From NCBI RefSeq assembly GCF_001741865.1, contig NZ_CP017147.1, positions 1,143,001 to 1,207,000 of the forward strand: 64,000 bases of DNA, read 5' to 3'. Shown here in pieces: positions 39,326-48,897 of the stretch. Origin of the DNA: Bosea vaviloviae (GTDB lineage Bacteria > Pseudomonadota > Alphaproteobacteria > Rhizobiales > Beijerinckiaceae). Each line of letters begins with the position of its first letter. The first letter of the stretch is position 1. Under the pieces are notes generated by a model. The model was not told the DNA's origin. It did no database searches and saw nothing but the letters and a program-made list of their open reading frames with translations. The position numbers and the translations under genes are program-made.

Positions 39326-40114
39326 TCAGGCGGCCTGCTTCAGCCCGACCACGAAGGGCGACAGCGCGACCGCACCGGTGCGCACCGTGACCAGCGTGTT
39401 GGCCGGCAGCGCCTGCCAGCAATCGCGCGCGGCATCGACCGGCTCGGAGGCGATGATGACGCTGTCGCCGCGGTCGCAGAGATAGAGCGTCGGCGGCTTG
39501 GGGTCGGAGGACCAGCGCACGGCATGGACGCTGTCGCCATCGGCAAGCGCCGCGGCGCAGCGCAAGGGCTCGCGAATGCCGGCCTGCTGCATCAAGGCGA
39601 GCGCTTCGCCCAGCGCCCAGGCCAGCGCCGCGCCAGGCGCCATTCCGTCAGCCATGCCGGCCAGGGTGAGCAGGAAGATCGCCTCGGAATCGGTCGTGCC
39701 GACGCGGTCGCCATAGAGCGCGTCGGGAATCAGGCTCTCGAGCTTGCGACGGATCAGGCCGTAGCCGCCGATCTGGCCGTTATGCATGAAGAGGTGGTGG
39801 CCATGGGCGAAGGGGTGGCAATTGGCCCGCGTCGTCGCAGTGCCGGTCGCGGCGCGGACATGGGCGAAGAACAGGCGCGAGCGGACCTGGCGCGCGATCG
39901 AGAGCAGGTTTTCGTCCGCCCAGGCGGGCCTGACCTCGCGGTAGAGCCCGGGCTCGGGCCTGTCGCCATACCAGCCGACGCCAAAACCGTCGCCATTCGT
40001 ACCGGTCTTGGTTTCCTCGGCATGGAGCGATTGGTGGATCAGCGAATGGCAGGGCGCCGCAACGAGATCCTCAAGAAAGACTGGCGCGCCTGAATAGGCG
40101 AGGAAACGGCACAT
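39326..40114 (-). CDS. Class II glutamine amidotransferase (YafJ/EgtC-like)
   Basis: 262-residue N-terminal-nucleophile glutaminase. Cys2 becomes the catalytic residue after Met removal (MCRFLAYSG). Family features are TGTNGDGFGVGWYG, FFAHVRAATGTATTRANCHP, FMHNGQIGGY and VGTTDSEAIFLL. EgtC hydrolyses gamma-glutamyl amides in ergothioneine synthesis, but no egt genes are nearby, so the substrate is open. Confidence 0.9.
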   Translation of the reverse strand: MCRFLAYSGAPVFLEDLVAAPCHSLIHQSLHAEETKTGTNGDGFGVGWYGDRPEPGLYREVRPAWADENLLSIARQVRSRLFFAHVRAATGTATTRANCHPFAHGHHLFMHNGQIGGYGLIRRKLESLIPDALYGDRVGTTDSEAIFLLTLAGMADGMAPGAALAWALGEALALMQQAGIREPLRCAAALADGDSVHAVRWSSDPKPPTLYLCDRGDSVIIASEPVDAARDCWQALPANTLVTVRTGAVALSPFVVGLKQAA

Positions 40115-40202
40115 GTTCGGTCCCGAATCGGCCGCGGCCGGGGTGCCGCTAGGAGGAGATTATTCTACAGGGATGAATGCCGGCATAACAATGGGATGAT
40201 CG

Positions 40203-40315
40203 TCCCAAGCTTGCCGTCATGCTCGCCCTTGTGGCGAGCATCCACGTCTCGAACACCGCGCTCGAGAGACGAAGACGTGGATGGTCGGGACAAGCCCGAC
40301 CATGACGGACAGGTT
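40203..40315. repeat. Extragenic inverted repeat, GTCGGGACAAGCCC family
   Basis: Contains GCTCGCCCTTGTGGCGAGC (hairpin), a central palindrome around CACGTCT...AGACG, and GGTCGGGACAAGCCCGACC. The same modules in rearranged order occur at 35.37-35.46 kb. It sits between two minus-strand genes, so it may act as a terminator for the downstream-most transcript. Confidence 0.75.
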
Positions 40316-40324
40316 CCAGGCAGG

Positions 40325-40804
40325 CTACTCGCCGCAGCTGAAATCGAGCTTCGCGCTCTTGGCGCTGCGGCCGACCTTGACCTCGATATCGAGCGGCGCG
40401 CAGGTCGCGTTGTCGAGCAGGAAGGCCTTGTGGATGCGCCCGCTCTCGCCGAACAGGAAACCGCCATAAACGCGCCGCAGCAGGGTCTTCTCGCCGGTCT
40501 TGGCCCGCTGCTTGACCGTGATGGAGGCAAGGTCGCGGGCGATCTTGTCGGAGGATTTGGTGTTCTTCGCGCCGGTGAACACCAGTGTGACCAGAACCGC
40601 GTCTGCCGGCTCGCCGGCATCGCCCTCGCCAATGACCGTGTTGTGCAGCGCCTTGTTGGCGCCGATGAGATTATCCGAGAGCTTGCCGGAGCGTTCGAGG
40701 AAGATCTGGGCCCTGATCTCGGCGACCGAGACCTGGGCGAAGACCGGGCTGGCCAGGGCCGGGACGAAGATAAGGGCCAGCAGGACTGGCAGAAGCGCTC
40801 GCAT
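40325..40804 (-). CDS. Small secreted protein of unknown function
   Basis: 159 residues. A clear signal peptide (MRALLPVLLALIFVPALASP, cleaved near VFAQ) precedes a soluble domain with FLERSGKLSDNLIGANKALH, AVLVTLVFTGAKNTKSSDKI and a C-terminal Cys pair (ATCAP, DFSCGE), probably a disulfide. Family not recognised. Probably periplasmic. Confidence 0.75.
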   Translation of the reverse strand: MRALLPVLLALIFVPALASPVFAQVSVAEIRAQIFLERSGKLSDNLIGANKALHNTVIGEGDAGEPADAVLVTLVFTGAKNTKSSDKIARDLASITVKQRAKTGEKTLLRRVYGGFLFGESGRIHKAFLLDNATCAPLDIEVKVGRSAKSAKLDFSCGE

Positions 40805-40941
40805 CCTCGAAATTCCCTCGTCGTCTCTCGTTGCGTCAACCGGGCCTATACTGATTTGGCCCTTGGTTGCGAGGCTTTCGGTCCTCGTCTAACCAGCTAG
40901 GCATTGATGATGATGACAACCACGCGAAAAGCGGGCGGGGA

Positions 40942-42366
40942 ATGGCTTTGGCGAGCTTTCTGAGACGAACCGGCGCGGTGCTCGCGCTATGCCTGATCTC
41001 CAGCGCGGCGCTGGCCGCAGGCGATATCGGCGGCGCGACGATGGGAGCGGCCTGGGCGCTGCCCTTCGCCGGCATGCTGCTCTCGATCGCGCTCGGCCCC
41101 GTGCTGTTCCCGCATTTCTGGGAGCTGAACTACGGCAAGTTCGCAGCGTTCTGGTCGGTGCTGGTGCTGGCGCCGCTGGTCCTGTCGCGCGGTTTCGACC
41201 CCGCGCTGGGGGCGCTCCTGCATATGGGGCTGCTCGATTATATCCCCTTCATCATCCTGCTCTTCGCCCTGTTCACGATCGCCGGCGGCATCCTGATCAT
41301 GGGCAATCTGCGCGGCACGCCCGCGACCAACACGGTTCTTCTGGCGATCGGCACGCTGATGGCGAGCTTCGTCGGCACCACGGGCGCCTCGATCATCATG
41401 ATCCGCCCGATCCTGCGCGCCAATGACGCGCGGCGCCACAATGTCCATATCGTCGTGTTCTTCATCTTCCTGGTCTCGAATATCGGCGGTTCGCTGACGC
41501 CGCTCGGCGACCCGCCATTGTTCCTCGGCTTCCTGCGCGGGGTGAGCTTCTTCTGGACGACCACGCATCTGCTGCCGGAGACCAGCTTTGCCGTCATCGT
41601 GTTGCTCGCGCTGTTCTATGGGCTCGACAGCTGGTTCTACCGCAAGGAAGGCGGCCTGCGGTCGCTCAAGGACCCGACGCCGGACCGCGACATCAAGCTC
41701 TATGGCAAGGTCAACATCGCCCTGCTCGGCGGCGTCATCCTCGCCATCCTGATGTCGGCGAGCTGGAAGCCGGGCGTCGCCTTCACCGTGCACGGCATCG
41801 CGGTGGAATGGCAGAACCTGGCGCGCGACGTCATTCTGCTCGCGCTGGCGGGGTTTTCGCTGAAGCTGACGCCGGGTCCGGTGCGCGCCGGCAACGAATT
41901 CAGCTGGGGGCCGATCAAGGAGGTCGCAAAGCTCTTCGCCGGCATCTTCATCTGCATCATCCCGGTGCTGGCGATGCTGCAGGCGGGCCGCAACGGGGCC
42001 TTCGCGCCGCTGGTCGGGTTGGTGACGAACCCGGACGGAAGCGCCAACAACGCCGCCTATTTCTGGCTCGCCGGCGGCCTGTCCTCCTTCCTCGACAATG
42101 CGCCGACCTATCTCGTCTTTTTCGAGCTCGCCGGCGGCGATCCGCAAAGGCTGATGACGACGGGCGCGCTGACGCTGACGGCGATCTCGGCCGGCGCGGT
42201 CTTCATGGGCGCCAACAGCTATATCGGCAACGCGCCGAACTTCATGGTCTATGCCATCGCCAAGGACCGGAAGGTCGCGATGCCGAGCTTCTTCGGCTAC
42301 ATGCTCTGGTCGGGCGCGATCCTGATCCCGCTGTTTCTGGTGCAGACGCTGATTTTCTTCAGGTGA
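40942..42366 (+). CDS. Sodium:proton antiporter of the ion-transporter superfamily (NhaD/UIT6-like)
   Basis: 474 residues with a cleavable signal-like N-terminus and 11-13 hydrophobic segments. Family motifs: FPHFWELNYGKFAAFW, FVGTTGASIIMIRPIL, NIGGSLTPLGDPPLFLGF, LSSFLDNAPTYLVFFELA and GANSYIGNAPNFMVYAIA. The paired NxPxxL-like re-entrant elements fit NhaD-type Na+/H+ exchange; some relatives carry organic acids. ATG 40942 is chosen over an earlier in-frame start because GCGGGG lies close upstream and the signal sequence then begins normally. Confidence 0.88.
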   Translation: MALASFLRRTGAVLALCLISSAALAAGDIGGATMGAAWALPFAGMLLSIALGPVLFPHFWELNYGKFAAFWSVLVLAPLVLSRGFDPALGALLHMGLLDYIPFIILLFALFTIAGGILIMGNLRGTPATNTVLLAIGTLMASFVGTTGASIIMIRPILRANDARRHNVHIVVFFIFLVSNIGGSLTPLGDPPLFLGFLRGVSFFWTTTHLLPETSFAVIVLLALFYGLDSWFYRKEGGLRSLKDPTPDRDIKLYGKVNIALLGGVILAILMSASWKPGVAFTVHGIAVEWQNLARDVILLALAGFSLKLTPGPVRAGNEFSWGPIKEVAKLFAGIFICIIPVLAMLQAGRNGAFAPLVGLVTNPDGSANNAAYFWLAGGLSSFLDNAPTYLVFFELAGGDPQRLMTTGALTLTAISAGAVFMGANSYIGNAPNFMVYAIAKDRKVAMPSFFGYMLWSGAILIPLFLVQTLIFFR

Positions 42367-42547
42367 ACCGGCGATCTCGTCACGCTCGGGCTTGACCCGA
42401 GCGGCTCTTGCCGGGTGGCTCAGGGTCCCCGCGGCTTGCGCGTCGATCAACGCCACGCATGGCTGATGTCACCGTCTCTGACTTGAAGCGGGACTGCCTG
42501 TGCTGGCAGATAGCGTTGAGACGATCCCGCCGCAGGACACAACTTCC

Positions 42548-43537
42548 ATGACCGACGCAGCCGCCAGCAAGCCCTCCCTGCCGACCTATGCCGATGTCGA
42601 GGCGGCAGCGTTGCGCATCAAGGGCGTCGCCCACCATACCCCGGTCCTGACCTCGGCCACCGCCAACAGGCGCACCGACGCCAGCCTCGTCTTCAAGGCC
42701 GAGAACCTGCAGCGCATGGGCGCCTTCAAGTTCCGCGGCGGCTATAATGCGATCGCCGCATTGTCGCCGGAGCAGAAGCGCGCCGGCGTCGTGACCTATT
42801 CCTCGGGCAATCACGCCCAGGCGATTGCGCTTGCGGGCAAGCTGCTCGGCGTGCCGACGACGATCATCATGCCGGAGGATGCTCCGGTGGCGAAGGTCGA
42901 GGCGACGCAGGCCTATGGCGGCGAGATCGTGCGCTATGACCGCTACAGCCAGGACCGCCTCGCGATCGGTGGCAGGCTCGCGGCCGAGCGCGGCCTGACC
43001 GTGATCCCGCCCTATGACCACCCTCATGTCATCGCCGGGCAGGGCACGGCGACCAAGGAGCTGATCGAGGATGCCGGCCCCCTCGACATCCTGCTGGTCT
43101 GCCTCGGCGGCGGCGGCCTGCTGGCTGGGGCGGCCTTGGCCGCCAAGGCGCTGAATCCGGGCTGCCGCGTCTTCGGCGTCGAGCCCGAGGCCGGCAATGA
43201 CGGCCAGCAATCCTTCCGCTCCGGCAAGATCGTCAAGATCGCGGTGCCCAAGACGATCGCCGATGGGGCGCAGACCGCCTTCCTGGGCGATCTCACCTTC
43301 CCGATCATCCAGGCCCTGGTCGAGGACATCGTCACCGTCAGCGACGCCGCGCTGATCGACGCGATGCGCTTCTTCGCTGAGCGGATGAAGCTCGTGGTCG
43401 AGCCGACCGGATGCCTGGCCGCCGCGGCCGCATTCACCGGTGCGGTGCCGGTCGCGGGCAAGCGCGTCGGCGTGATTTTGAGCGGTGGCAATGTCGATCT
43501 GGCGAGCTTTGCCCGTTTCATCGCGCCGGCCGGTTAG
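42548..43537 (+). CDS. Threonine/serine dehydratase, short PLP type
   Basis: 329 residues. The PLP Schiff-base residue is Lys61 (FKFRGGYNA), phosphate is bound by CLGGGGLLAG, and SSGNHAQAIALAG is the substrate loop. There is no C-terminal ACT/regulatory domain, so this is the catabolic or 3-hydroxyaspartate-dehydratase type rather than feedback-regulated IlvA. An upstream in-frame GTG (42500) is possible. The TAG stop is the first part of a dispersed repeat. Confidence 0.88.
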   Translation: MTDAAASKPSLPTYADVEAAALRIKGVAHHTPVLTSATANRRTDASLVFKAENLQRMGAFKFRGGYNAIAALSPEQKRAGVVTYSSGNHAQAIALAGKLLGVPTTIIMPEDAPVAKVEATQAYGGEIVRYDRYSQDRLAIGGRLAAERGLTVIPPYDHPHVIAGQGTATKELIEDAGPLDILLVCLGGGGLLAGAALAAKALNPGCRVFGVEPEAGNDGQQSFRSGKIVKIAVPKTIADGAQTAFLGDLTFPIIQALVEDIVTVSDAALIDAMRFFAERMKLVVEPTGCLAAAAAFTGAVPVAGKRVGVILSGGNVDLASFARFIAPAG

Positions 43538-43650
43538 ATCACGTCGCATTCGGACGTTTCCGTCCGAATGCGAAAGAACGTGATCGACTCTAAAAGCTGA
43601 GAGCATTGCTCTTGCGAAAAAGCGGTACCCATTTTTTGCGCAATGCTCTT
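43535..43650. repeat. Composite palindromic repeat, copy with both hairpins
   Basis: Starts at the TAG stop of the dehydratase gene. First hairpin: GATCACGTCGCATTCGGACG with CGTCCGAATGCGAAAGAACG. Second: GAGCATTGCTCTTGCGAAAA with TTTTTGCGCAATGCTC around AGCGGTACCCA. It is nearly identical in order to the copy at 30.43 kb. The remaining 43651-43835 carries the rpsT promoter and nothing else evident. Confidence 0.9.
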
Positions 43651-43835
43651 AAAACCTGCGGCCGCGCGCCATTCCGGCGTTGACGCCGGGCACGGCAGCG
43701 ACTATACGCCTGCCTCTCGCGACGGTCCGCGCAAGCAACGGCCGCCGCCCACGCATTTTCCATCACGGTCGCGGTCCGACCCCGCCAGGCATATTGCCTG
43801 AGGCGAACGGACGCGATGAGAACGAGGACGTTTCG

Positions 43836-44102
43836 ATGGCCAATACGACGTCGGCCAAGAAGGCCACGCGCAAGATCGTGCGTCGCACCGAGGTCAATAA
43901 GGCGCGCCGCTCGCGTATGCGCACCTTCCTGCGCAAGGTCGAGGAGGCGATCGCCTCCGGCGACAAGAGCGCCGCTGCCGACGCTCTGAAGGCTGCCCAG
44001 CCGGAGATCATGCGGGCTGCTCAGAAGGGCATCGTTCACAAGAATACGGCGTCCCGGAAGGTCTCGCGCCTGGCGCATCGGGTTAGCGCTCTCGCTTCCT
44101 GA
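43836..44102 (+). CDS. rpsT: 30S ribosomal protein S20
   Basis: 88-residue basic protein ([20 protein letters not shown], then [20 protein letters not shown]) that binds 16S rRNA early in 30S assembly. Length, charge and ending ([12 protein letters not shown]) are standard. ATG 43836 has GAGGA upstream. A strong terminator follows. rpsT next to dnaA is the normal alphaproteobacterial order. Confidence 0.97.
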   Translation: MANTTSAKKATRKIVRRTEVNKARRSRMRTFLRKVEEAIASGDKSAAADALKAAQPEIMRAAQKGIVHKNTASRKVSRLAHRVSALAS

Positions 44103-44135
44103 TTTTCGTCATTCCGCAGAGCGGATTTTCGACTG

Positions 44136-44166
44136 AAAAACCCGGCCGTGAGGCCGGGTTTTTTCG
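44136..44166 (+). terminator. Intrinsic terminator of rpsT
   Basis: AAAAACCCGGCC-GTGA-GGCCGGGTTTTTT: an eight-base GC stem extended by A-T pairs, four-base loop and a six-base T-run. 33 bases after the rpsT stop. Confidence 0.95.
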
Positions 44167-44897
44167 TTGGCTGCAAACCTTGCTGTTACCCGGCTGCTAC
44201 ATTGCGCGAATGATTGATTCGGATCGCTTGTCAGCACGATTCTGCAATCTTTCCACGGCTTTGCGGGGTTGACTCCAGGCGCGCTCTGAGGGCGCAAAAT
44301 CGGCCTCTCCGGCGCTTTTGACCGCGCAGCGAAAGCGCTTATTTTTCATGAGTTTAGCGGGCAAAGGATTTGGCCCTCGGGATTCCCTCCGACTCTCCTC
44401 GGGCGGATGGCACATTTGGAAAAAAAAGATTCGCCCCCGGAGGCACGGGGCATCCGTAAAGAAAATCTTAAGTTCCACAACCAATTGCACGGTGAATGCC
44501 GGTAGGTCAGGGTACCCCTTTCGGGCCTCGACTCTCGGAAGCCGGCTGAAGGGGATGTTGATCCCTTTCGAGAGCGCCCTGTAAGGTCATTTTCATCGCC
44601 GGGCGGACAGCAATGGCCACCGGGGATTTCCGAAGAAATAATAGTGTTTTGGCTCGCGACCTAGGGGGGTTGGAGGATGCTGCTCTTTGTCTTGTCAGGT
44701 TGAGATGAAGTGCGGCCTCGTCTCGCAGCGGGCTTTCCAAGCGTAATCGACAAGAGCGAAGGCAGGCCCCCTGCGAGCGCGCAGCGTTCGTGGGAAGCCT
44801 GATCTATCGACCGGACAGTAGCGCCGGCGAGGCTGCCGCATTGCGGCGGTTCTCGCTCAAGCGCGCCAATTTTTTTAAAAGAAACGGGGCAACACAC
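44167..44897. promoter_or_regulatory. dnaA upstream region with dense GANTC sites; possible origin-related DNA
   Basis: 731 bp without a gene. Seven GANTC sites occur at 44216, 44238, 44271, 44381, 44391, 44428 and 44530, all within 319 bp, where about one is expected for this composition. The 44330-44480 part is unusually AT-rich, with an eight-A run and TTCCACAA (44473-44480), a six-of-nine match to a DnaA box on its core. The cluster fits CcrM-dependent control of dnaA. Whether replication starts here is unproven; many Hyphomicrobiales use an origin near hemE. Confidence 0.6.
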
Positions 44898-46421
44898 ATG
44901 TTTGAACGGCAGGAGACGGTGGAAGCGATCGAGGCAGTGGCGGCGCCACTTCCGTTGGTTGCGGCCACGATCACGGAGACGATAGCCCCCCTGCAGGGTT
45001 CGCTCGGGGAGGCCTGGGACCGCGTTCGCCGCCGCTTGCGTGCGGAGCTTGGCGAGGACGTGTTCTCAAGCTGGTTCGCCCGCGTCGAGATCGGCGGGCT
45101 CGTCGACAGCGTCGCCTATCTGACCGTGCCGACCCGTTTTCTGAAGAGCTGGCTCGAGGCGCATTACGCCGAACGTCTTCAGGTCAATTGCCAGGCCGAA
45201 CTCGGCGCCGTGAATGGTGTCATCCTGTCCGTCCGCCAGGTGTCGCGTGACAGTGCGCCGGCCCCGGTGCGGGAGACGGTCGCCGTGCGTCCGCGCTCTG
45301 CGGTGGCTGCGCCTGCGGCGGCTTCCGCTGAGATCCGCCATGGTGAGGCCGCGATGCCGTGCGAGCGCGACATCGTCGACGCTTGCGGCACGCTGCTCGA
45401 CCGGCGCCTGACCTTCGAGAACTTCATCGTCGGCAAGTCGAACCAGCTCGCTTTCGCGGCTGCCGAGCGTATCGCTGCGGCTCCTGCCGGGTCGACGCCC
45501 TACAACCCGCTCTACCTTCATGCCGGTGTCGGCTTGGGCAAGACGCATCTGCTGCAGGCGATCGCCCAGGAAGCGCGCCGCCAGGGCAAGCGCGTCGCTT
45601 ATTTCACCGCCGACCGTTTCATGTACGGCTTCGTCGCCGCGCTGAAGTCGCAGACCGCGCTCGCCTTCAAGGAGAAGCTGCGCGGCATCGACCTGCTCGT
45701 GGTCGATGATGTGCAGTTCATCCAGGGCAAGTCGATCCAGCAGGAGTTCGGCCATACGATCAATGCGCTGATCGACGCCGGCAAGCAGATCGTCGTGGCC
45801 GGTGACAGGCTGGCCAACGACCTCGAGGCCCTGGACGAGCGCATCCGCTCGCGCCTGGGCGGCGGACTCGTGGTCGAGGTCGGCGATCTCGACGAGACGC
45901 TGCGCGGCAAGATTCTCGGCGGCCGGTTGGCGGCGCTGCACGCCGCCCATCCGAATTTCCACGTCAATCCCGATGTCGTCGCCTATGTCGCTTGCGTCGT
46001 CGCCACCAATGGCCGCGATCTCGACGGCGCCGCCAACCGCTTGCTCGCCCATGCCACGCTGTCTGGCCAGGCGGTCACCCTGGAAACGGCGGAGGCCGCG
46101 ATCCGCGATCTGGTGCGGACCCGCGAGCCGCGCCGCGTCAAGATCGAGGACATCCAGAAGCTGGTCGCGACGCGCTACAATGTCAGCCGGGCCGATATCC
46201 TTTCGGAGCGGCGGACGGCGGCGGTGGTGAAGCCGCGCCAGATCGCGATGTATCTTTCCAAGGCGCTGACCCCGCGCTCCCTGCCCGAGATCGGCCGCCG
46301 TTTCGGCGGGCGCGACCACACCACGGTGCTGCATGCGGTACGCAAGATCGAGAAGCAGATCACCGAGGATCGCATGCTCCATGACGAGGTCGATCTGCTG
46401 AAGCGCATGCTGCAGGAGTGA
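44898..46421 (+). CDS. dnaA: Chromosomal replication initiator DnaA
   Basis: 507 residues. Domain I at about 34-115 (WDRVRRRLRAELGEDVFSSW), a short Ala-rich linker, then the AAA+ domain. Walker A ends in GVGLGKTH with Lys215, Walker B is LLVVDDVQF with Asp270-Asp271, and sensor/arginine-finger positions lie in ALDERIRSRLGGGLVVE. The C-terminal DNA-binding HTH has the DnaA signature GRDHTTVLHAVRKIE. ATG 44898 was chosen over an upstream start (44790) because domain I then begins as in relatives. Confidence 0.97.
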   Translation: MFERQETVEAIEAVAAPLPLVAATITETIAPLQGSLGEAWDRVRRRLRAELGEDVFSSWFARVEIGGLVDSVAYLTVPTRFLKSWLEAHYAERLQVNCQAELGAVNGVILSVRQVSRDSAPAPVRETVAVRPRSAVAAPAAASAEIRHGEAAMPCERDIVDACGTLLDRRLTFENFIVGKSNQLAFAAAERIAAAPAGSTPYNPLYLHAGVGLGKTHLLQAIAQEARRQGKRVAYFTADRFMYGFVAALKSQTALAFKEKLRGIDLLVVDDVQFIQGKSIQQEFGHTINALIDAGKQIVVAGDRLANDLEALDERIRSRLGGGLVVEVGDLDETLRGKILGGRLAALHAAHPNFHVNPDVVAYVACVVATNGRDLDGAANRLLAHATLSGQAVTLETAEAAIRDLVRTREPRRVKIEDIQKLVATRYNVSRADILSERRTAAVVKPRQIAMYLSKALTPRSLPEIGRRFGGRDHTTVLHAVRKIEKQITEDRMLHDEVDLLKRMLQE

Positions 46422-46573
46422 GCGGCGGGCATTGAAGCCCCTCCGCCCGCATTGATTGTGATTGCCGGCGCGCCTGCCCTTGCGCCGGTGGCGCGCCTCC
46501 GGCAATGTCGCGGGCCATTCCGCCGCCCGCGCCTCCTTGGCCCGGGCGCAATCACGCCAGAAGACTAAGAGAT

Positions 46574-47689
46574 ATGAAGGTCACGGTCGAACGTTCCACG
46601 CTGCTGAAGTCGCTGGGCCACGTGCATCGCGTGGTGGAGCGCCGCAACACGATCCCGATCCTGTCGAACCTGCTGCTCAGCGGAGCAGAGGCCGGCCTGA
46701 GGCTCAAGGCGACCGACCTCGATATCGAGGTCGTGGAAACGATCGCCGCCGATGTCGCCGAGCCCGGCGCGACGACCGTCCCGGCCCATACGCTGTACGA
46801 TATCGTCCGCAAGCTGCCCGACGGCGCGCAGGTCTCGCTCGAGACGACCGGCGAGACCGGGCTGACCTTGCGCTCGGGCCGCTCGCGCTTCCAGCTCCAG
46901 ACCTTGCCGGAAAGCGACTTCCCGGACATCACGGCCGGCGAGATGGCGCATCGCTTCGTGCTCCCGGCCGGCGAGTTCAAGCGCCTGATCGACAAGACGC
47001 AGTTCGCGATCTCGACCGAGGAGACGCGCTATTATCTGAACGGCATCTATCTCCACACGCTCGATGTCGAGGGCCGCAGCCTGCTGCGCGCGGTCGCCAC
47101 TGACGGCCACCGCCTCGCCCGCGTCGACACCGCAGCGCCTGCCGGCGCTGCCGGCATGCCGGGCGTCATCATCCCGCGCAAGGCCGTCTCCGAAATCCAG
47201 AAGCTGCTGGAGGACGGCGAGACCGAAGTGGCGATCGAATTGTCCGCGACCAAGATCCGCGTCGCGACCCAGGCTGTGGTGCTGACCTCGAAGCTGATCG
47301 ACGGCACCTTCCCGGATTATCAGCGCGTCATCCCCAGCGGCAACGACAAGCGATTGACCGTCGACAAGGGCGATTTCGCGGCCTCGGTCGATCGCGTCTC
47401 GACGATCTCCTCCGAGCGCGGCCGGGCCGTGAAGCTCTCCATGGCCGATGGCCGCATGACGCTCTCGGTCACCAATCCCGATTCCGGCTCGGCGACCGAG
47501 GAGATCGAGGTCGACTATGATTCGAGCCCGCTCGATATCGGCTTCAACGCCCGCTATCTGATGGATATCGCCGCCCAGCTCGATGGCGACACGGCCCTGC
47601 TCAAGCTGGCCGACCCCGGCTCGCCGACCGTGATCCAGGATCGCGAAGGCGCGTCTGCGCTCTATGTGCTCATGCCGATGCGGGTTTAG
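46574..47689 (+). CDS. dnaN: DNA polymerase III beta subunit (sliding clamp)
   Basis: Ring-shaped processivity clamp, 371 residues, three repeated domains. Start MKVTVERSTLLKSLGHVHRV, with RRNTIPILSNLLLSG, DGHRLARVDT in the middle domain and the standard C-terminus YVLMPMRV. It follows dnaA by 152 bases, within which ATTGCCGGCGCGCC and GGCGCGCCTCCGGCAAT form an imperfect hairpin. recF follows after 15 bases. Confidence 0.97.
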   Translation: MKVTVERSTLLKSLGHVHRVVERRNTIPILSNLLLSGAEAGLRLKATDLDIEVVETIAADVAEPGATTVPAHTLYDIVRKLPDGAQVSLETTGETGLTLRSGRSRFQLQTLPESDFPDITAGEMAHRFVLPAGEFKRLIDKTQFAISTEETRYYLNGIYLHTLDVEGRSLLRAVATDGHRLARVDTAAPAGAAGMPGVIIPRKAVSEIQKLLEDGETEVAIELSATKIRVATQAVVLTSKLIDGTFPDYQRVIPSGNDKRLTVDKGDFAASVDRVSTISSERGRAVKLSMADGRMTLSVTNPDSGSATEEIEVDYDSSPLDIGFNARYLMDIAAQLDGDTALLKLADPGSPTVIQDREGASALYVLMPMRV

Positions 47690-47704
47690 GCAGCGTTCGG
47701 TGCC

Positions 47705-48832
47705 GTGGCCGCCGTTGCGCGCCTGATCCTCCAGGATTTCCGTTCCTATGAGGCCCTCGATCTGACGATCGAGGGCCAAATCGTTGCGCTTGTCGGCGAG
47801 AACGGAGCAGGCAAGACCAATCTGCTGGAAGCACTTTCGCTGTTCGCGCCCGGGCGCGGCTTGCGCCGCGTCGACCTTGCCGACATGGCGCGCCAGGGCG
47901 GGCCGAGCTCCTTTGCCGTCTCGATCGCACTCGCCGATGACGGGCCGCGCCTCGGTATAGGGCTGAGCGAGCGCGACGGCGAGGGCAAGCGCAGCCGCCT
48001 CGCGCGCATAGACGGTGTGCCGGTCGGCTCGGCGCTGGCTTTCAGCGAGCATCTGCGCCTGGTCTGGCTGACGCCGGATGTCGACGGGCTGTTCAGGGGC
48101 GCCGCCGGCGACCGCCGCCGCTTCCTCGACCGGCTGGTGCTGGCGGTCGACCCGACGCATGCGGCCCGCTCGAACGCGCTGGAGCGCGCCTTGCGCTCGC
48201 GCAACCGCATCCTCGAGGAGACGCCGCATCAGACGCAATGGCTCGATGCCGTCGAGCGCGAGGTCGCCGAGCTCGGCGTCGCGGTCGCGGCCGCCCGCGC
48301 CGAGACGGTGGCGCGCTTGAGCGCGATCATCGAGGAGACCCGCGACGACACCTCGCCCTTCCCCGATGCGGCGCTGGCGCTGGCCGGCGAACTCGACACT
48401 CTGGTGGCGCAGCGGCCGGCGCTCGACGCCGAGGACGAGTACCGCGCCTTGCTGCGGCAGAATCGCGCCCGCGATCGCGCCGCCGGGCGAACGCTGATCG
48501 GGCCGCAGGCGTCGGATCTCGAAGTCCGCCACGGGCCCAAGGACATTCCCGCCGAGCTGGGCTCGACCGGCGAGCAGAAGGCGCTTCTGATCGGCCTCGT
48601 GCTCGCTCATGCCAGGCTCGTCGCGGCGATGAGCGGCATCACTCCGCTCGTGCTGCTGGACGAGATCGCCGCCCATCTCGACCCGCGCCGGCGGGCCGCG
48701 CTCTACGACGCCTTGCTCGCGCTCGGCTGCCAGGTCTGGATGACTGGGGCTGACCCGGCATTGTTCGCGGGTCTGCCGGAGGGCTCGGAACGTTTCCTGG
48801 TCAATGCCGGGCGCGTTGTCCCGTTGAGCTGA
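47705..48832 (+). CDS. recF: DNA replication and repair protein RecF
   Basis: SMC-like ATPase that loads RecA at gaps. 375 residues from a GTG start. Walker A GENGAGKTNLLEALS, the family stretch FLDRLVLAVDPTHAARSNAL, signature LGSTGEQKALLIGLVLAHA and Walker B PLVLLDEIAAHLDPRRRAAL. Usual position after dnaN. Confidence 0.96.
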   Translation: MAAVARLILQDFRSYEALDLTIEGQIVALVGENGAGKTNLLEALSLFAPGRGLRRVDLADMARQGGPSSFAVSIALADDGPRLGIGLSERDGEGKRSRLARIDGVPVGSALAFSEHLRLVWLTPDVDGLFRGAAGDRRRFLDRLVLAVDPTHAARSNALERALRSRNRILEETPHQTQWLDAVEREVAELGVAVAAARAETVARLSAIIEETRDDTSPFPDAALALAGELDTLVAQRPALDAEDEYRALLRQNRARDRAAGRTLIGPQASDLEVRHGPKDIPAELGSTGEQKALLIGLVLAHARLVAAMSGITPLVLLDEIAAHLDPRRRAALYDALLALGCQVWMTGADPALFAGLPEGSERFLVNAGRVVPLS

Positions 48833-48897
48833 GACCGCCGTGCGGAAGCGCGGGCTCCAGCAAGGACGGTTAATCATTTTTGACGAGAGTGAGGGCG

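Noticed and set aside
44216-44534. Definite chromosomal origin (oriC) call
   Set aside because: Only one weak DnaA-box core is visible, and many Hyphomicrobiales replicate from an origin near hemE, so the region is listed only as possible.
44318-44584. Open frame in the dnaA upstream region
   Set aside because: Runs through the AT-rich, GANTC-dense regulatory DNA, has no Shine-Dalgarno or family pattern.
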